Below are positions 50,852 through 59,446 of a stretch of DNA of 64,000 nucleotides, in pieces. The position numbers and the translations under genes were made by a program. Source of the DNA: Clostridiaceae bacterium Marseille-Q4145 (lineage in GTDB: Bacteria; Bacillota; Clostridia; Lachnospirales; Lachnospiraceae); assembly GCA_018223365.1 (NCBI GenBank), contig JAGTTP010000001.1, positions 1,507,910 to 1,571,909 on the forward strand, in the 5' to 3' direction. The first letter of the stretch is position 1. Each line of letters begins with the position of its first letter. Below the pieces are notes generated by a model. It was given only the letters and a program-made list of their open reading frames with translations. It searched no databases and was not told where the DNA came from.

Positions 50852-51655
50852 ATGAAGGTAATTACAGAAGCAATTCTGCGGGATGAGTTACGGGCATCCA
50901 AGCCGGAGACTTATGTCATACCGGAGGGACAGATCCTCTCACCGGCAGCAAGAGAATATCTGCAGCAGTTAAAGATCAAGATTATCAAAGAAAAAGATAA
51001 GCCGCTCCCGAAAGAAAAAGTGGAGATCACGGCTACAGAGGTTCCGGGAATCCCGGAAAGTGCAGTCGTCACTCCGGCACCGCCGAAACCCAAATATGTG
51101 GATGACGCGACAGGTGCTTTCTATTATGAGAAGCCGGAGCATATGACCCAGCTTGTCAGAAATGTTCTGGTGAACAAGGATGACAAACGGATTGTATTCC
51201 GTGGAAAACTGGACAGTCTGGAAGCTCTTTTTGTGCTGAATCAGACGATTCTGCTGGAAATGCAGGAAGATCAGGAATTTATCGATGATCTGGAGGATAT
51301 TCTGGTAAGTCTGCGTGAGATGATGCGTTGTGATGTACTGGATGAACCATTTACCAGAGAGACGATTATCGGACTGACTCATGAGGAGCTGCGGGCACAT
51401 TCCCACAATCCTATGAAATATTATAAAGTAAAGCAGATGGTTCTGCCGAGTTATAAGCTTGGAAAGACCTATGCACTTCTGAATCAGCTCAGAACGGCAG
51501 TCCGCGAAACCGAAGTAGCGGCCGCAGCCGCGTTCCATAATGGAAAGAGTTATGACAGGGCAGATATCATAGAAGAACTGAACCGAATGTCCAGTGCCGT
51601 ACACATCATCATGTGTAAATATCTGGCAAAGATCCAGAATCAGGAGACGTCATGA
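50852..51655 (+). CDS. eutT: Corrinoid adenosyltransferase EutT
   Basis: A 267-residue enzyme that makes adenosylcobalamin for EutBC. It begins MKVITEAILRDELRA, followed by YVIPEGQILSPAAREYL, and has a C-terminal helical adenosyltransferase-like domain. The HhCxxC-type metal motif of enteric EutT is not evident, which may place it in a metal-independent subgroup. TTG at 50843 is very close to the AAGGAGG site while ATG 50852 is rather far; the ATG matches family starts and is preferred. Confidence 0.85.
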   Translation: MKVITEAILRDELRASKPETYVIPEGQILSPAAREYLQQLKIKIIKEKDKPLPKEKVEITATEVPGIPESAVVTPAPPKPKYVDDATGAFYYEKPEHMTQLVRNVLVNKDDKRIVFRGKLDSLEALFVLNQTILLEMQEDQEFIDDLEDILVSLREMMRCDVLDEPFTRETIIGLTHEELRAHSHNPMKYYKVKQMVLPSYKLGKTYALLNQLRTAVRETEVAAAAAFHNGKSYDRADIIEELNRMSSAVHIIMCKYLAKIQNQETS

Positions 51656-52266
51656 AGCAGTTTATTGAATCGGTAGTGGATTCTATCGTACAGAGTGGAC
51701 TGGTAGAAGTAGAAGTATCTGCCAGACATGTGCATTTGACGCAGGAGGATGTGGAACTGTTATTCGGAAAAGGGGCAGTGCTTCATCCGAAACGTCCGCT
51801 GTCTCAGCCGGGACAGTTTTTAAGTGAAGAACGCGTGACGCTCATCGGACCGAAAGGGAAGAAGGAACGCGTGGCAGTATTAGGACCAGTGCGGAAAGCA
51901 ACACAGGTGGAACTTTCCATCAGTGACTGCGTGGCACTGGGAATAAAAGCTCCGGTAAGAGAATCCGGAGATTTAAGAGATGCAGGACCGGTGGTCATTG
52001 AAGGACCGAAGGGTACACTTGACGCATCTTCTGCTGTAATCGTGGCAAGAGCCCACGTACATGTTCCGCCGCAGGTAGCCGCAAAGCTTGACCTTCAGGA
52101 TAAGGAACGTGTCAGCGTACAGATTATGACTGAGAGACCAGTGACTTTTGATAACGTTGTCATTCGTGTCAGCGATCAGTTCCGTTACAAAATGCACATT
52201 GATTTCGATGAGGCAAATGCGGCGCAGGTCAGTGGATTTACTCTCGGAAAAATATTAAAGCAGTAA
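51652..52266 (+). CDS. pduL: PduL-type phosphotransacylase (EutD function)
   Basis: A 204-residue enzyme that converts acetyl-CoA and phosphate to acetyl phosphate and recycles CoA inside the compartment. It has the PduL metal-binding signature VEVSARHVHLTQED near residues 19-32 and RAHVHVPPQ later. The N-terminal MKQFIESVVDSIVQSGL resembles a targeting helix. It overlaps eutT by 4 bases. It is unrelated in fold to the Pta-type EutD of enteric eut operons. Confidence 0.93.
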   Translation: MKQFIESVVDSIVQSGLVEVEVSARHVHLTQEDVELLFGKGAVLHPKRPLSQPGQFLSEERVTLIGPKGKKERVAVLGPVRKATQVELSISDCVALGIKAPVRESGDLRDAGPVVIEGPKGTLDASSAVIVARAHVHVPPQVAAKLDLQDKERVSVQIMTERPVTFDNVVIRVSDQFRYKMHIDFDEANAAQVSGFTLGKILKQ

Positions 52267-52276
52267 AGGAACACAG

Positions 52277-53092
52277 ATGGATATTCAACGGGTAGAGACA
52301 TACATGAAACGGGTAGCTGAATCCGAGACAAAGACCTTCACTCCGGTAGGAGACAAACTGAAAGTCGGTCTGGATCTGGGTACCGCATACATCGTAATGG
52401 TGGTGCTGGATGAGGAAAACAATCCCATTGCCTGTGAGAAACAGGCGGCAGATGTACTTCGGGACGGCGTAGTCGTCGATTATCTCGGAGCACTGAACAT
52501 TGTAAAAGCTCTGAAGGCAAAACTGGAGCAGCGAATTGGAAAAGAACTGGTAAACTGTGCTATTGCCATGCCGGCAGGAACCGACGACAGCGTCAAGACA
52601 CATACCTATGTGGCGGAAGGTGCGGAGCTGGAAGTGACTGCAGTTCTGGATGAGCCGAGTGCAGCCAATGCTATTTACCAGATATCGGACGGCGTGATTG
52701 TGGATATCGGAGGCGGTACTACAGGACTTGCGCTCTTAAAAGATGGCAAGGTTGTGGAGATCGCAGACGAACCGACAGGTGGTACGCACCTGACTTTGGT
52801 GCTTTCCGGAAATTACCATATTCCGTTTGCAGAAGCAGAAGCCATCAAACAGGATTATTCCAGACATCGGGAGATCCTTCCGATTCTGAAACCGGTTATT
52901 GAGAAAATGGCAACGATCGTAAAGAAAAACATCGTTTCAAAAAATGTGGATACCATTTATCTGTGTGGAGGTACCTGCTGTCTGACCGGTATGGAAAAGA
53001 TTATTGAAAAGGAGACGGGAATCCAGACGATCAAGCCGGCAGATCCGTTCCTTGTCACACCGACAGGCATTGCCATGAACTGTAAAGTGTAA
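52277..53092 (+). CDS. eutJ: EutJ chaperone-like ATPase
   Basis: A 271-residue Hsp70/ASKHA-type protein with VGLDLGTAYIVMVVLDEE near residue 35, VIVDIGGGTTGLALL and VDTIYLCGGTCCLTGM. Its role in the eut compartment is thought to be assembly or enzyme maintenance and is not firmly established. AAAGGAA precedes the ATG. Confidence 0.92.
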   Translation: MDIQRVETYMKRVAESETKTFTPVGDKLKVGLDLGTAYIVMVVLDEENNPIACEKQAADVLRDGVVVDYLGALNIVKALKAKLEQRIGKELVNCAIAMPAGTDDSVKTHTYVAEGAELEVTAVLDEPSAANAIYQISDGVIVDIGGGTTGLALLKDGKVVEIADEPTGGTHLTLVLSGNYHIPFAEAEAIKQDYSRHREILPILKPVIEKMATIVKKNIVSKNVDTIYLCGGTCCLTGMEKIIEKETGIQTIKPADPFLVTPTGIAMNCKV

Positions 53093-53123
53093 TGAGTATA
53101 AAAAATGGAAAGGAGGGGAGCGC

Positions 53124-53909
53124 GTGGAACTGGATGCTATGATCAGTGAGATCTGCAGAAAAGTACAGGAGCGTGTGGCAGAGCTGGAAAAAGAAGAAGC
53201 ATCGGCAGAACCGGCGGCAGTGCCGTCTGAAGATAACAGGCCGGCACTTCTGATTCTGGCGGAAGACCATGGAATGCGGTGCCATCCGGTGCTGGAAAGC
53301 AAAAAACTTGCAGAATGCTACCGGGTAGAATGTGCTTTGCTGAAAGAAGAAGACTGCGATGTGGCTTCCTATGAAGGCGTGATCGCATTTACACTGACCA
53401 ATGAAGCCCTTGGAAAGATTGCCAACGGAATCTTCGATACCGATTACACCAGAAGATTCGGAACCGCACTTCTCCTTGGAAAAAGGATATTTATTGCGGA
53501 GGAAGAAGTGGAACTGTATCGCTATAAGGATACCGCGCCGGCCGGCTACTACAGCCGTCTGGAGGAAAACTTAAAATTCCTTCAGCAGAACGGAGTGACC
53601 ATTGTTCCCTTAGATCAACTGGAAGCGGTTGTTCTGGGAGAAAACGTTCCGGAAGAAACAGAGGCTGCTCCGAAGAAAGAAGAATCCACCGGAGAAAAAG
53701 AACAGCCAGTCTCCGGAGCAACCCTACGGCTGGAGAAACGCATCATTACAGAGAGAGATGTGATCAGTGCACGGGAAGGAAAGGCTGCCTGCATTCTGGT
53801 AGGAAAGAAGGCAATTCTGTCAGATCTTGCTAAAGAGTATGCGAAGAAATATGGAATCAGCATTGCTCGTGACGAAGGCGAGACTGGCGGGAAAGGAAGC
53901 CGAGTATGA
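53124..53909 (+). CDS. Eut-associated protein with flavoprotein-like fold
   Basis: A 261-residue protein found in Firmicute eut loci and usually annotated only as ethanolamine utilization protein. An amphipathic N-terminal helix (MELDAMISEICRKVQERVAEL) suggests encapsulation. The central part (about 40-175) resembles the Rossmann-like flavoprotein family, and the C-terminal part after an acidic linker has RIITERDVISAREGK. A biochemical role is not known to me. GTG start with AGGAGGGG upstream. Confidence 0.7.
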   Translation: MELDAMISEICRKVQERVAELEKEEASAEPAAVPSEDNRPALLILAEDHGMRCHPVLESKKLAECYRVECALLKEEDCDVASYEGVIAFTLTNEALGKIANGIFDTDYTRRFGTALLLGKRIFIAEEEVELYRYKDTAPAGYYSRLEENLKFLQQNGVTIVPLDQLEAVVLGENVPEETEAAPKKEESTGEKEQPVSGATLRLEKRIITERDVISAREGKAACILVGKKAILSDLAKEYAKKYGISIARDEGETGGKGSRV

Positions 53910-54187
53910 AAATAGGACGTGTAATTGGAAACATCTGGGCAACACGGAAAGATGAGAATCTCTCCGGATTAAAGCTCCTGGTGGTGCAGCCACTGAATCT
54001 TCTGAACGATCAGCCCATTGATACGCCCATTGTAGCGGCAGATATTATCGGTGCTGGTGTGGGAGAGAAGGTTCTCTATGTAGGCGGAAGCTCAGCGCGT
54101 GGTGCAGCAGGAGGTCCCCATATTCCGGTGGATGCAACGATCGTCGGAATCGTGGATGACCAGGAAGTTGACGAAGCGCTGATATAA
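53906..54187 (+). CDS. eutN: Pentameric vertex protein EutN
   Basis: A 93-residue EutN/CcmL protein that caps the shell vertices. It has KIGRVIGNIWATRKDE at the start and GAGVGEKVLYVGGSSAR in the middle. The start overlaps the previous stop (ATGA). Confidence 0.95.
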   Translation: MKIGRVIGNIWATRKDENLSGLKLLVVQPLNLLNDQPIDTPIVAADIIGAGVGEKVLYVGGSSARGAAGGPHIPVDATIVGIVDDQEVDEALI

Positions 54188-54205
54188 GACAGGCGGTGAT
54201 CAAGT

Positions 54206-55555
54206 ATGGAAATGGTGGAAGCCATTCAGAAAGCGGGAGTAGTGGGAGCCGGAGGAGCCGGCTTCCCGACCCACGTAAAACTGAATGCGAAGGCAGAGTA
54301 TTTTATCGTCAATGCAGCGGAATGTGAACCGCTGATCGAGACAGACAAATATCTGTGCCGTACCTATGCAGAAAGAATTGTAGCGACAGTAGAGAAGATT
54401 GCCGCACATCTGGAAGCAGCGCATGCAGTGATTGCATTAAAAGCAAAATATGTAAGAGAGACAGAAGCTCTTCAGAACGCAGTAAAAGCACTGGGAGCCA
54501 ATGTAGAGATCTTTACCATGCGGACCTACTATCCGGCCGGTGACGAGCAGGTGCTGGTCAATCAGGTAACCGGACGGGTGGTTCCGGAAAGGGGACTTCC
54601 TCTGAATGTAGGATGCGTGGTAGAAAATGTCGGCACAGTTCTCAATATTGCCGATGCACTGGAAGGAAAACCTGTGGACGAGAAGTTTCTCTCCATTACA
54701 GGTGCGGTGGAGACTCCGGTGATGTGTCACGCACCAATTGGTACGCCGATTACGGAAGTCCTGAAAAAAGCAAAACTTCTGGTAAATGATTATGTGGTGA
54801 TTCTGGGAGGTCCCATGATGGGAAAAATGCAGAAGACCAGAGAAGAGATTGAAAATGCGGTTGTTACCAAGACCACAGGCAATCTTCTGGTGCTTCCGAA
54901 GAATCATTATCTTGTAAAACGTGCTGCCATGAGTGTGGAACGTATGGCACGTCAGGCGGCAACAGCCTGTCTTCAGTGCAGAGCCTGTACAGATCTGTGT
55001 CCGAGGCATCTGCTGGGACACAATGTGCAGCCCCATATGATTATGAGAACCATTTGGAGACAGAAATCTATTACGGATCCGGCAGAATTTGAGCGGGCTT
55101 TCGGCAGTGCGGCAAACTGCAGCAGCTGCGGTACCTGTGAGATGTTCTCCTGTCCGATGGGACTGTCACCGAGGAAGATGAACGATTATGCGAAAGGACT
55201 TTTGAGAGAGAGAGGAATTCAGCCGGAGAAGAACCAGCATCCGCAGGCGAGCGACATGTTGGAGCACAGGAGAATTCCTACCGGACGCCTGATCGCCCGT
55301 CTTGGATTGGACGAATATGTATTCCACGGTCTGCCGGAGCTTTTTGAAGTAGAACCGGAAGAGGTATTCATTCCATTATCACAGCATATTGGCAAACCGG
55401 CAGTTCCGGTAGTGACTGCAGGGGATGCTGTAAAAAAGGATGACCTGGTTGCAGGCAGTGCAGAGGGATTATCCGCAAACATTCATACAGGCTTTGATGG
55501 AGTTGTAAAAGAAGTGACTCCGAAAGGCATTCGGATCAGTAGAAGGGAGGCGTAA
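54206..55555 (+). CDS. PduS-like flavo-iron-sulfur protein (cobalamin reductase/RnfC-like)
   Basis: A 449-residue protein with an N-terminal NADH-binding Complex-I 51-kDa-like domain (VVGAGGAGFPTHVKL near residues 12-26), an SLBB-like segment, then two ferredoxin-type clusters (CLQCRACTDLCPRH and CSSCGTCEMFSCPMG). PduS reduces cobalamin in propanediol compartments, so here it may feed EutT with reduced corrinoid or move electrons across the shell. Its position next to a PduT-like protein supports a paired electron path. Confidence 0.88.
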   Translation: MEMVEAIQKAGVVGAGGAGFPTHVKLNAKAEYFIVNAAECEPLIETDKYLCRTYAERIVATVEKIAAHLEAAHAVIALKAKYVRETEALQNAVKALGANVEIFTMRTYYPAGDEQVLVNQVTGRVVPERGLPLNVGCVVENVGTVLNIADALEGKPVDEKFLSITGAVETPVMCHAPIGTPITEVLKKAKLLVNDYVVILGGPMMGKMQKTREEIENAVVTKTTGNLLVLPKNHYLVKRAAMSVERMARQAATACLQCRACTDLCPRHLLGHNVQPHMIMRTIWRQKSITDPAEFERAFGSAANCSSCGTCEMFSCPMGLSPRKMNDYAKGLLRERGIQPEKNQHPQASDMLEHRRIPTGRLIARLGLDEYVFHGLPELFEVEPEEVFIPLSQHIGKPAVPVVTAGDAVKKDDLVAGSAEGLSANIHTGFDGVVKEVTPKGIRISRREA

Positions 55556-55558
55556 GAG

Positions 55559-56098
55559 ATGGGAAGAGCGATCGGCATGGTAGAGCTGTCCAGTATTGCC
55601 AGAGGCATTGAGACCAGTGATTCTATGTTAAAAGCCGCGCAAGTGGAACTTTTACGTTCTGTCACTGTCTGTCCGGGAAAATATATGGTGATTGTAGGCG
55701 GTGATACCGGTGCTGTCAGAGCATCTTTGGAAGCAGGAAAAGCAGCAGGTGGAGAATTTGTAGTGGACACTTTGCTGATTCCAAGCGTACATGAACAGGT
55801 CTTTCCGGCAATTTCCGGCACAGTAGAAGTGACGGATCCTCAGGCTGTTGGCGTGATTGAGTACTATTCCATTGCTTCAGCCATTGAAGCAGCGGATGCA
55901 GCAGCGAAAGCGGCTCAGATTACTTTAATCGAAGTTCGGACCGGCTATGCCATCGGCGGAAAGGGATTTGTAGTCCTGACCGGAGATGTAGGAGCTGTCC
56001 GTGCAGCTATTGATGCAGCAAAACAGGTAAGCGAGCTGTATGTGGAGAGCACGGTTATTCCGCGTCCCGCACCGCAGCTTTTGGAATCTCTGTTATAG
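55559..56098 (+). CDS. PduT-like tandem-BMC shell protein
   Basis: A 179-residue BMC-T protein with two BMC domains, about 1-90 (AIGMVELSSIARGIETSD) and 95-179 (AVGVIEYYSIASAIEAAD). PduT has a central [4Fe-4S] cluster held by one cysteine per subunit. The first domain here has a cysteine in LRSVTVCPGKY, but whether it is the cluster residue needs structural alignment. It begins 3 bases after the PduS-like gene. Confidence 0.9.
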   Translation: MGRAIGMVELSSIARGIETSDSMLKAAQVELLRSVTVCPGKYMVIVGGDTGAVRASLEAGKAAGGEFVVDTLLIPSVHEQVFPAISGTVEVTDPQAVGVIEYYSIASAIEAADAAAKAAQITLIEVRTGYAIGGKGFVVLTGDVGAVRAAIDAAKQVSELYVESTVIPRPAPQLLESLL

Positions 56099-56170
56099 GC
56101 TGCGTTTCGGCATAAGTCTGGGGGAGCAGAGCATAAGCTTTAAAGAAACACAAAAAAAGGAGGAACGGGT

Positions 56171-57421
56171 ATGTTTCAGGAGTTACTTGACAACCTTACA
56201 AATGTAGGGGTATTTACAAGCAGCGTACAGGAATGGGTCAGCACTCTTTCCATCAACAAGGTGATCATCTTTATCATGATGATTTTCATGATCGTTGGTG
56301 CGATTGACAAGATCCGCGGTAACAAATTAGGATATGGCGAGCAGTTTGATGAGGGATTTAACGCAATGGGTCCTCTGGCAGCAGCCATGGCAGGTGTTGT
56401 AGCAGCGGCTCCGGTACTTGCAATCATTTTGAAACCGATTATTGTTCCGATCTACACCTTGCTGGGCGCCGATCCGTCCATGTTTGCGACCACGCTTCTG
56501 GCATGCGATATGGGTGGATATCCACTGGCAATGCAGATGGCAGGAAGCGAAGCTGTTGGTAACTTCTCAGGTCTGATCCTGGGAACCATGATGGGACCGA
56601 CCATCGTATTTACCATCCCGGTTGCACTGTCCATTATTAAAAAATCTGACCGTCCGTATCTGGGAGCAGGTATCCTGGCAGGTCTCATTACCGTACCGAT
56701 TGGCTGTATCGTAGGTGGTCTTGTTATGAACATGACCCAGTATAAGATCGACATTATTACGATCGTAAGAAACCTGATTCCGGTTATCATTATTGCAGGT
56801 CTCATCGTAGCAGGTCTGTGGTTCATGCCGGATAAGATGATCAACGGATTCAACAAATTCGGAACCGCTGTTACCGTAGTTATTACCTTCTTTACCGCAG
56901 TTGCAGTATTTGAGTATCAGACAGGTATCAAATTCCCGCTCATGAATATCATGGTTGAGCCGGATGCTGATGGCGTGATTCCTCTGGAGTCCGGACTTCT
57001 GGTTTGTGGACAGATTGCAGTTGTATTAATCGGTGCATTCCCGATGGTTCTGTGGATTACCCGTACCTTTGGTAAAGCACTGAGTGCTATCGGAGAGAAA
57101 CTGGGTATGGACGAGAATGGTTCTGCAGGACTGGTAGCTACTCTGGCTAACAATATTGCAATGTTCAATATTATGGATAAGATGAACCCGAAGGGCAAAC
57201 TCTTAAACGTTGCATTTGCAGTATCCGCAGCATTCGTATTCGGCGATCATCTTGGATTTACCGCTGGTGTAAACTCCGATATGATTTTCCCGGTTATCGT
57301 TGGTAAGCTGGTTGCAGGTATCACTGCCCTGATTCTTGCCAATGCACTGGCTCCGATGCTTCTTTCTAAAGTAGAAGCTTCTGTTGCAAAAGCAAAAGCA
57401 GAAGAGGAAGCTGAGCAGTAA
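56171..57421 (+). CDS. eutH: Ethanolamine permease EutH
   Basis: A 416-residue polytopic membrane protein with about ten hydrophobic helices, beginning near VIIFIMMIFMIVGAIDKI. It contains FNAMGPLAAAMAGVVAAAP, the EutH family hallmark region, and GDHLGFTAGVN. It imports ethanolamine at low concentration. AAAGGAGG precedes the ATG. Confidence 0.95.
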   Translation: MFQELLDNLTNVGVFTSSVQEWVSTLSINKVIIFIMMIFMIVGAIDKIRGNKLGYGEQFDEGFNAMGPLAAAMAGVVAAAPVLAIILKPIIVPIYTLLGADPSMFATTLLACDMGGYPLAMQMAGSEAVGNFSGLILGTMMGPTIVFTIPVALSIIKKSDRPYLGAGILAGLITVPIGCIVGGLVMNMTQYKIDIITIVRNLIPVIIIAGLIVAGLWFMPDKMINGFNKFGTAVTVVITFFTAVAVFEYQTGIKFPLMNIMVEPDADGVIPLESGLLVCGQIAVVLIGAFPMVLWITRTFGKALSAIGEKLGMDENGSAGLVATLANNIAMFNIMDKMNPKGKLLNVAFAVSAAFVFGDHLGFTAGVNSDMIFPVIVGKLVAGITALILANALAPMLLSKVEASVAKAKAEEEAEQ

Positions 57422-57457
57422 AATTCCGCTTCATGAAAATGAAAGGATGGACACCGT

Positions 57458-57898
57458 ATGAACGTAAGTGAAGAACTGATCCGCGAGATCGTGCAGAAAG
57501 TTCTGGCGGAAGCCAAACAGCAGGAGAGCGGAGAGGATTTTGTAAAAGAAAAAGATCCAAGTGGTATTATCAAGATCGCGACAGAGACCGTCAAATGCGA
57601 GCGTTTTGAGCAGGACGGTGTGGCACTGAAAGATGTGGTAACCCTTGAGGAAGCGCCGAGAATGGGCTGCGGAATCATGGAGCTTGACCACACCAGCTTT
57701 GAGTGGACACTGACCTATGATGAATATGATCTCGTGCTGGAAGGTACTCTGGAGATCGAGATTGACGGACGCGTGGTAACGGCAGGACCGGGACAGATCA
57801 TCTACATCCCGAAGAACAGCCATATCCATTTCCAGACCCCGGATAAGACCAGATATGCATATTTTGTATATCCGGCAAACTGGGCAGATCTGGCATAA
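57458..57898 (+). CDS. eutQ: EutQ cupin protein
   Basis: A 146-residue protein. The N-terminal helix MNVSEELIREIVQKVLAEA is a likely encapsulation peptide, and residues about 60-146 form the cupin (MELDHTSFEWTLTYDEYDLV, then GQIIYIPKNSHIHF). EutQ is reported as an acetate kinase in Salmonella. The chain is shorter than the enteric form. AAAGGATGG precedes the ATG. Confidence 0.92.
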   Translation: MNVSEELIREIVQKVLAEAKQQESGEDFVKEKDPSGIIKIATETVKCERFEQDGVALKDVVTLEEAPRMGCGIMELDHTSFEWTLTYDEYDLVLEGTLEIEIDGRVVTAGPGQIIYIPKNSHIHFQTPDKTRYAYFVYPANWADLA

Positions 57899-57921
57899 GA
57901 GAGAGAAAAGAGGTGGCTGCC

Positions 57922-58482
57922 GTGGAACAGATCCCATATGATCTGGAAGTTCAGGTCAGAAAAATCAGTGTTGAACGGCTGCTTACCCAGTATTGGAATC
58001 CGGAGCCAGTGAGGGAGGCCTGCAAACTTTGTCCTGATTATGGAAAGGTGTGGTCCTGCCCTCCAGGGGTTCCGGAAGCAGATGCATATTTGAAAAAATT
58101 TTCAGAAGGATTTCTGATTGGAGTAAAAGTAAAATATCCAGAAGAAATCAGAAAGAATGTCAGCACTCCGGAGGAGGCACAGCAGCTGAGAAATCAGACA
58201 TATGAGAGGGTGAAACGAAATCTTCTTCTTATACTGCTGGAGTTGGAAAAAGAATTCCCGGAAGGAACCTGTATTGGAGCAGGAAGGTGTATCCTTTGCA
58301 GGAAATGTGCGCGAGCAGAGGGGAAAGCATGCCGCTATCCGCAGTTGAGGCGCTATTCTATTACCGCATTTGGATTTGATTTTTCCAGAATGGTGAAGGA
58401 CAATCTTGGAATGGAACTTCTCTGGAGTTCCAATGGAGTACCGGAATATGATGTAGCAGTAGCAGCATTGTTTCATGCGTAG
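57922..58482 (+). CDS. DUF2284 metal-binding protein
   Basis: A 186-residue cysteine-rich protein with CKLCPDYGKVWSCPPG near residues 34-49 and CILCRKCAR followed by ACRYP near 130-145, as in the DUF2284 group of predicted metal-binding proteins, some encoded near corrinoid genes. GTG at 57922 is favoured because AAGAGGTGG lies 5 bases upstream; GTG 57913 lies within that site. It ends the eut transcript at a strong terminator, so a role in cobalamin or metal supply for EutBC is plausible. Confidence 0.75.
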   Translation: MEQIPYDLEVQVRKISVERLLTQYWNPEPVREACKLCPDYGKVWSCPPGVPEADAYLKKFSEGFLIGVKVKYPEEIRKNVSTPEEAQQLRNQTYERVKRNLLLILLELEKEFPEGTCIGAGRCILCRKCARAEGKACRYPQLRRYSITAFGFDFSRMVKDNLGMELLWSSNGVPEYDVAVAALFHA

Positions 58483-58486
58483 AAGA

Positions 58487-58539
58487 GAAGCTTCCTGTCT
58501 GGCTGGAGGAGATAAGCCAGACATGGAAGCTCTTTTTTC
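58487..58539 (+). terminator. Terminator of the eut operon
   Basis: AGCTTCC-TGTCTGGCT pairs with AGCCAGACA-TGGAAGCT, a long stem with one mismatch, followed by CTTTTTT. Confidence 0.92.
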
Positions 58540-58618
58540 GCCTTGCATTTGCAGGCTGGCTAGTGTAAGATAAAAAAATATACGAATTCTATTTCACGTT
58601 CAGAAATGTGAGGATGCT

Positions 58619-59119
58619 ATGGAAGAGGGAAAACTGCAAATTTATTGCGGAAGCGGCAAGGGAAAGACAACTGCAGCCATTGGACTGGCAATCAGAGAAG
58701 CAAGCAGAGGCCGTTCCGTATTTGTTGTACAGTTTCTGAAGGGAAAGTATCCGGAGGAGATCAGCTTTATTCAGCGTCTTGAGCCGGAGATTAAGATGTT
58801 CCGTTTTCAGAAAAGAGAAGATTCTTTTGAAGATCTGACTCCACAGGAAAAAGAAGAAGAGATTCCGAATCTGCGTAATGGATTAAATTTTGCCAAGAAA
58901 GTTCTGGCAACCGGAGAATGCGATGTGCTGATTCTGGATGAAGTTCTGGGACTGGTGGAACAGGGAATTGCTACACTGGATGAGATTCATGGATTGCTGG
59001 ACAGCGCAGAGGATACGGAACTGATTTTTACTGGAATCAAATTGTGTCCGGAGATGCTTGAGTGGGCGGATGAGGTATATCAAATTACTGCGTTGAAGGA
59101 AACCGATTCCGCGTGTTGA
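58619..59119 (+). CDS. cobO: Cob(I)yrinic acid a,c-diamide adenosyltransferase (CobO/BtuR family)
   Basis: A 166-residue P-loop enzyme with YCGSGKGKTTAAIGLA near residues 9-24 and Walker B VLILDEVLGLVE near 102. It adenosylates corrinoids and is unrelated in fold to EutT. Its place after the eut operon suggests extra adenosylcobalamin supply. GAGG lies before the ATG. No cobalamin riboswitch was found upstream. Confidence 0.9.
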   Translation: MEEGKLQIYCGSGKGKTTAAIGLAIREASRGRSVFVVQFLKGKYPEEISFIQRLEPEIKMFRFQKREDSFEDLTPQEKEEEIPNLRNGLNFAKKVLATGECDVLILDEVLGLVEQGIATLDEIHGLLDSAEDTELIFTGIKLCPEMLEWADEVYQITALKETDSAC

Positions 59120-59144
59120 CAAAGAAATAGATAGATGCTATATT
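59116..59144 (+). promoter_or_regulatory. Promoter for the dapAB unit
   Basis: TTGACA and TATATT are separated by 17 bases. The element overlaps the cobO stop and is followed by the lysine riboswitch. Confidence 0.75.
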
Positions 59145-59159
59145 GAAGTCAATGAATAA

Positions 59160-59320
59160 AGAGATAGAGGTCGCGCGAATCAAGAGTATGTCGTTGGATG
59201 TGTGCAGGCACAGGCGAATGCGGCGGAAAGGGACGAGCGCCGAAAGGCCGGTAAGCCTGTAAATCTGGTTCTTGGGCATAGGGTAAAGAATCCTATGACT
59301 GTCATCGTGCACAGATGAAG
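59160..59320 (+). ncRNA. Lysine riboswitch (L box)
   Basis: Conserved elements occur in the known order: GAGGTCGCG (59167-59175), TCAAGAGTA, GAAAGGG, CGCCGAAAG, CTGGTT, GGGCATAGG and GACTGTCAT (59297-59305). Lysine binding should favour the downstream terminator and switch off dapA-dapB. The class and target pathway agree. Confidence 0.93.
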
Positions 59321-59376
59321 CGCTATCCGGACAGATATAAAAGAGAAGGGAGAATTTCCCGAACTAGTATTCTGCA

Positions 59377-59405
59377 GAGGCGTCCACTGGTACGCCTCTT
59401 TTTTT
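59377..59405 (+). terminator. Expression-platform terminator of the lysine riboswitch
   Basis: GAGGCGT pairs with ACGCCTC around CCACTGGT, followed by seven T, 41 bases before the dapA start. Confidence 0.9.
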
Positions 59406-59446
59406 ATCATAATCTAATTATAACCAAAGAGCAGGAGGGGAAGAAA

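Noticed and set aside
58540..58618. Cobalamin riboswitch before cobO
   Set aside because: The interval is under 80 bases and shows no B12-box-like sequence.
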